10,580 nucleotides of DNA from Hydnum rufescens UP504 (Eukaryota > Basidiomycota > Agaricomycetes > Cantharellales > Hydnaceae), in NCBI GenBank assembly GCA_014904985.1, contig MU128958.1:260867-271446 (forward strand), written 5' to 3'. The number at the start of each line of letters is the position of its first letter. Positions within the stretch are counted from its first letter, which is position 1. The notes beneath the pieces were generated by a model that was not told where the DNA came from, did not search any database, and saw only the letters and a list, made by a program, of their open reading frames with translations. Below, piece by piece: positions 7,927 through 10,580 of this stretch. The position numbers were made by a program, and so were the translations under genes.

Positions 7927-7980
7927 CTTCATCCCTATTCGTTTCTGAGATCCAGACTTTGACAATAACAAATGACATAC
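7927..7980 (-). other. Intron 2 of KDZ copy 2
   Basis: The donor is GTATGTCATT at 7980 and the acceptor GATGAAG ends at 7927, giving 54 nt in phase 1. Splicing creates RAMDQKTKAHV, which aligns directly with HILDQKTKAHV of copy 1. It is also a multiple of three without a stop. Confidence 0.7.
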
Positions 7981-8382
7981 CCATGGCCCGACTGGTGTGG
8001 GCACGCTCTAAGTTGGCAAGCTCAAACTTTTGTGCATGAAGCTTCTTGAGCAACTGGTCTCGAAGAACTCGTATATTGAGTTGAAGGTTGATCCACTTGT
8101 CTTTCTTGAGACTAGCCAGTCAGTCTGCAGATGTGCGATCTTGAAGTCGAAGAGCCTTTATCTTCTTGGCAATGTTCTCTTCAAGGCATGATATTGAGTC
8201 CTTGGCAATCCAAACCCTCTCCTTCCACTCCTTGTGCAAGCTTTGACCTCCGACACTATCATCCCTCACTAAGCCTCCTAACTCCTTCGAAAGCATCACC
8301 AAGATCCCCCACTGCGATTCCAATGCCCCCTCAAGCACTAATATTTGCTCAATCGCCCGCATCCCTTTTGTTCACGATTGCC

Positions 8383-8437
8383 CTACAAGACTTGACATTA
8401 GCATTATTCTCAATCCCACAATAAGGGAGCTACTTAC
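8383..8437 (-). other. Intron 1 of KDZ copy 2
   Basis: A perfect GTAAGT donor at 8437, a GCTAAT branch-like site and a CTTGTAG acceptor ending at 8383 bound a 55-nt intron in phase 1. Splicing gives VDRQS, then TGA, then TKGMRAIEQ, in line with CQSQTKGARAVEQ of copy 1. Confidence 0.8.
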
Positions 8438-8634
8438 GGTCAACTGATTTAGTTTGGAACTCACATTGTTCCTTGAACTGGGCCAGCAGTCCATCTAAGT
8501 CCAACCAATGAGGACATGCATCCACAACTGCCAATGCCTCATTAAGATGCTCATTAGCTCGATGGACTCGATCTCGCAACCATTTGCCCATCCCAGCCTG
8601 CTTCATCTCATGGATGTTGTCAGGGTTTGTCCCC

Positions 8635-8715
8635 CACTCCAGTCCACTCTGGTCCACTCCGATCCACTCTGGTCCACTCCGATCCACTCCAGTCCACTCC
8701 AGATCACTCCGGTCC
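8635..8715. repeat. 10-bp minisatellite (GGTCCACTCC)
   Basis: Seven or so head-to-tail 10-bp units lie in almost perfect register, for example GGTCCACTCC, GATCCACTCT and AGTCCACTCC. On the minus strand three units make a 30-bp period that stays open and encodes a Trp/Gly/Asp-rich 10-residue repeat (EWTGVDRSG-type) fused in frame to KDZ copy 2. KDZ homology stops here, so the array replaced or displaced the 5' part of that gene. Confidence 0.85.
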
Positions 8716-8882
8716 TTGTCCACCCACCTCCAGTCCAGTTCTCCACTTAGTTCCTTCGCCCAAGTCCACTTTGCTTCCGGTTTGACTCTGATCCAACCCT
8801 ATCTTGGTTTCATTTCCCTTTCATTTCCCATTGCTTCCGGTTTGCCCCCTGGCCGAGTTCCTGTTCCTGTTCCCGTCCCCCT
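8716..8882. other. Pyrimidine-rich spacer with a duplicated 14-mer
   Basis: TTGCTTCCGGTTTG occurs at 8771-8784 and again at 8831-8844, exactly 60 bp apart. A short run based on GTTCCT follows (about 8857-8873). No gene is supported; an open plus-strand frame through here is explained by repeat composition. Confidence 0.5.
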
Positions 8883-9261
8883 TGTAACCACCCACAGTTT
8901 AGCGATCACTCCCCATGTAGTATAGTCATCATGTATAAGTAGTCCGAGAGCAAAGTCCAGAGACCCCAGCTTTGGTCTCTCAGGATTTCTGCTGTTACTC
9001 CTGACTACAGGTCAGCCTTCATGTATTCCATATTCATATTACATAATCTCAGGATTTCTGCTGTTACTCCGGACTACAGCTCCGAGTATTATCCAGTCGA
9101 CTCCACGAGCTTAAGGACCGCTGTGCTCATTTCCGCCTAGTCCCTTCCGGGCTGCTGGACCGCTCCTCCAACACCCCTAACCTCCTTATCTCATTCTTGC
9201 CTGGATTCTTGCGGACTTAGCGGACTTACACCGGACTTAGCCAGAATTATTTGTGTTTACA
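8883..9261 (+). mobile_element. LTR of a retrotransposon (5' LTR or fragment)
   Basis: The 379-bp segment begins TGTAACCACC and ends GTTTACA, giving a perfect 5-bp TGTAA/TTACA terminal inverted repeat. TATAAG (8934-8939) lies only 51 bp from the left end, implying a very short U3. A 33-bp direct repeat occurs at 8978-9010 and 9047-9079 with one mismatch, and CGGACTTA occurs three times (9212, 9221, 9232). A primer-binding-site-like sequence follows 6 bp after the right end. This supports a plus-oriented 5' LTR whose body is missing. Family is undetermined, probably Ty3/gypsy by general look. It is CpG-rich, unlike the decayed genes. Confidence 0.6.
8978..9079 (+). repeat. 33-bp direct repeat inside the LTR
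   Basis: Copies at 8978-9010 and 9047-9079 share TCTCAGGATTTCTGCTGTTA and the following bases, with a single T/G difference, at a 69-bp period. They lie downstream of the TATA box, so both would be in the R/U5 part of the transcript. Confidence 0.9.
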
Positions 9262-9267
9262 TTTGTT

Positions 9268-9286
9268 TGGTGCCCTTGTCGCAGCG
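9268..9286 (+). promoter_or_regulatory. Putative primer-binding site
   Basis: TGGTGCCCTTGTCGCAGCG starts with TGG, complementary to the universal CCA end of tRNAs, and lies 6 bp after the LTR end. This is the position and form of a minus-strand primer site. The matching tRNA was not identified. Confidence 0.5.
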
Positions 9287-9784
9287 TGGCCCTGACACAG
9301 TCCCCCTTACCCAGTTCCCCCTCTTTGAGTGCATGGATTGGGCTAATTTTTGGCACATGATTAGTGCATAATGGCATCATACTCTGTGCAAATTTTCAAG
9401 TCCCCAGCTACAGCATCAGGTGACTGACTGGGAGTTGCCTTATTGAGCAAAAAACCTGGAAATTGCCAGTGTTGAGTTGCAACATACTCAATGCTGTGCT
9501 CAACACCACCTCTGAGGAGACAGAGCTGCCCGTGTGGCACCTCTGTCATACCTGAGGATCCACCCCAGCCACCTCCAGCATGCAGGGGCAGGATAGAACG
9601 CGATTGCTTGGTGACCCGGCAAGTGATCAATCCAGCTCTTGTTGCTGTGTGGCTGTGGGCTTCTATCTCACATTGCAGGGGGAATCCTTGACTTTTTTTT
9701 TTCAATATCCAGTTAAATGAAAGCCCTTGATTCCCTCTTTCCAATGGTCCTGGTTGTAATAAAATTGGACCAGTGGTTCATGTT
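9287..9784. other. No supported gene
   Basis: The remains of the retrotransposon leader probably fill the first tens of bases (to about 9350). Beyond that there is a minus-strand open frame of 127 codons with no recognisable motif, and a short plus-strand shadow. A possible minus-strand intron (GTATGA to CCTCAG, about 9511-9556) is visible but unsupported by homology. Likely decayed coding or repeat sequence. Confidence 0.4.
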
Positions 9785-10078
9785 TTATGGGCATTTTTCT
9801 CCCTGATGAGCTGGCATCCATATCTCCCCCATTTCTCCATCAATTTCCTTCTTTCTTGGACCAATGGGTGCATCCCATGGTGCTCTATCCTCATCTCTGA
9901 GGATGATTATTTTGGTGGCTCCAGTGTGGAGCTGCCTCAGATTTCCTGTTTCCAATGTCCCTGCCCACCCCCTGCCATCAATTCTTTCTAGATCATGATG
10001 TTTGTGCCACCATTCAATCCATTTTGATCCCCCCTTTCCAATGAATGTTATTTCAACAAAATCCAACCACTCCTTCAT
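9785..10078 (-). CDS. Unrecognised Trp-rich ORF
   Basis: A 97-codon frame starts at ATG 10078, with an in-frame TAG two codons upstream, and ends at TAA 9785-9787. It is rich in Trp, Gly and charged residues: MKEWLDFVEITFIGKGGSKW, then EWWHKHHDLE, then ATKIIILRDEDRAPWDAP. It has no signal peptide or membrane segment. The W-W spacing is mildly reminiscent of small domains in basidiomycete hypothetical proteins, but I cannot name a family. It lies next to a palindrome array and may be a fragment of a longer decayed gene. Coding status is doubtful. Confidence 0.25.
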   Translation of the reverse strand: MKEWLDFVEITFIGKGGSKWIEWWHKHHDLERIDGRGWAGTLETGNLRQLHTGATKIIILRDEDRAPWDAPIGPRKKEIDGEMGEIWMPAHQGEKCP

Positions 10079-10116
10079 GTGCTATGAACATTTTCATCTC
10101 AAACCACTGCTGTATA

Positions 10117-10350
10117 CCATATATGGCAATATTATGTAATATAATTACATAATATCTCCATATATGGTAATGTTATCATCTAAACTATTACCATATATGG
10201 AACCATTACATAAGCATTATGTAATACAATTACATAACTAATTACATAATATGACCATATATGGAAGTATCCTGGTAAATAATATTACCATATATGGAAA
10301 TATTATGTAATCAATTACATAATAATCTTATGTCATTCTGCCATATATGG
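10117..10350. repeat. AT-rich nested palindrome array
   Basis: The palindrome CCATATATGG occurs six times (10117, 10158, 10191, 10255, 10288, 10341, start positions). Between them TATGTAAT and its complement ATTACATA recur at 10133, 10144, 10205, 10218, 10229, 10241, 10304 and 10314. Neighbouring copies make long inverted repeats: 10117-10167 is a near-perfect 51-bp palindrome, and 10158-10200 has a perfect 14-bp stem with a 15-nt loop. No coding potential is seen. Confidence 0.92.
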
Positions 10351-10395
10351 TCTTCCCAATATAGTAGTAATATTCAGGGTTGTTCATGGCCAACT

Positions 10396-10580
10396 CATGG
10401 GTCTGGTGGTCAGACCCATGGGTCTAGAGGTCAGACCCATGGGTTTGGGGTCACCCATGGGTCTAGGGGTCAAACCCATGGGTTTGGGGGTCAAACCCAT
10501 GGGTCTAGAGGTCAAACCCATGGGTTTGGGGGTCAACCCATGGGTTTAGAGGTCAGACCCATGGGTTAGAGGTCAAACCA
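10396..10580. repeat. 21-bp minisatellite with ACCCATGGGT core
   Basis: Nine units with CATGGG at 10396, 10417, 10438, 10456, 10477, 10498, 10519, 10539 and 10560 follow a 21-bp period (two units are 18 and 20 bp). Each carries the palindrome ACCCATGGGT or a trimmed form, followed by TCTAGAGGTCA-like or TTTGGGGGTCA-like spacers that often alternate. It runs off the right edge. On the plus strand the 21-bp unit gives a heptapeptide THGSRGQ-type repeat, which I take as a by-product of the period. Confidence 0.93.

Larger units (their letters stand above)
7139..8625 (-). pseudogene. KDZ-family transposase, copy 2, 3' part only
   Basis: This matches the C-terminal half of KDZ copy 1 block for block: GMGKWLRDRV, then TKGMRAIEQI, LKKDKWINLQLN, LKKLHAQKFELANLERA, DQKTKAHVEKAV, GLYKLDVDQDIW, SKDDEVAFF (after splicing), LYDWMKTWEQDLLGIP, and an acidic tail with DASSDDED ending at TAG 7139-7141. 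The catalytic acidic blocks and Cys cluster are absent: homology starts near 8625, beside a 10-bp minisatellite. Three introns (8383-8437, 7927-7980, 7462-7521) are predicted, none of which is in copy 1. Three in-frame TGA codons remain (8372-8374, 8120-8122, 7604-7606) but there is no frameshift over about 1.2 kb, so decay is milder than in copy 1. The amino-acid divergence suggests a separate subfamily member, not a recent duplicate. Confidence 0.88.

Noticed and set aside
160..8374. UGA reassigned or read through as an amino acid
   Set aside because: Aligned positions point to Arg, KDZ1 itself appears to end at TGA, and KDZ1 also has frameshifts. CpG decay explains the data without a new code.
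8508..8925. Plus-strand frames across the 10-bp repeats
   Set aside because: Opposite to the KDZ2 coding strand and generated by the repeat period and pyrimidine-rich composition.
9361..9744. 127-codon minus-strand open frame as a gene
   Set aside because: No recognisable motif, no continuity with neighbouring frames, and an A-run and possible splice sites inside. Kept only as an unsupported stretch.
10294..10569. THGSRGQ-type heptapeptide repeat protein
   Set aside because: The frame is a consequence of a 21-bp minisatellite, and two units of 18 and 20 bp disturb the register. No start context or flanking coding signal.
10396..10580. CRISPR array
   Set aside because: Units are head-to-tail without unique spacers, and the surroundings are clearly eukaryotic.

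Overview
The window looks like a transposon-dense, largely decayed stretch of a fungal genome, most likely a mushroom-forming basidiomycete (Agaricomycetes). Four things point there: two KDZ (Kyakuja-Dileera-Zisupton) transposase remnants, one carrying the Cys-rich block typical of basidiomycete CxC/KDZ proteins; 52-74 nt introns with GTATGT/GTAAGT donors; a Ty1/copia fragment; and a possible DUF6532-like protein. No rRNA, tRNA, CRISPR array or bacterial signal is visible. I see no clearly intact host gene.

Layout. 1-141 holds short CGGCC repeats and a KpnI-type hairpin repeat. 151-2987 (+) is a nearly full-length but broken KDZ transposase. About 3114-5303 is a strikingly CpG-poor block with two divergent genes: a minus-strand C2HC zinc-finger exon and a plus-strand multi-exon acidic/Lys-rich gene whose last exons resemble DUF6532. 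A copia retrotransposon 3' end (LTR about 5306-5544, RNase H and end of reverse transcriptase 5581-6363, minus) abuts and ends that gene. 6383-6913 is a possible non-autonomous element with inverted termini, inside a region rich in TTGGGCCCAA palindromes. 7139-8625 (-) is the 3' part of a second, intron-bearing KDZ transposase, cut off at a 10-bp minisatellite. 8883-9286 is a CpG-rich, apparently younger LTR with TATA box and primer-binding site. 9287-10110 has only one unrecognised minus-strand ORF. 10117-10350 is an AT-rich array of nested palindromes (six CCATATATGG), followed by a 21-bp GC-rich minisatellite that runs off the window.

The genes do not form a pathway; the window is a record of nested insertion and decay. 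The strongest cross-cutting signal is that almost every in-frame nonsense codon in the four decayed genes is TGA (one TAA), and the alignable ones sit at arginine positions. This fits CGA-to-TGA decay at CpG. The central 2.2 kb has only nine CpG by my count, while the LTR at 8883-9261 is CpG-rich. A second strong signal is that KDZ copy 2 carries three small introns that are exactly absent from copy 1.
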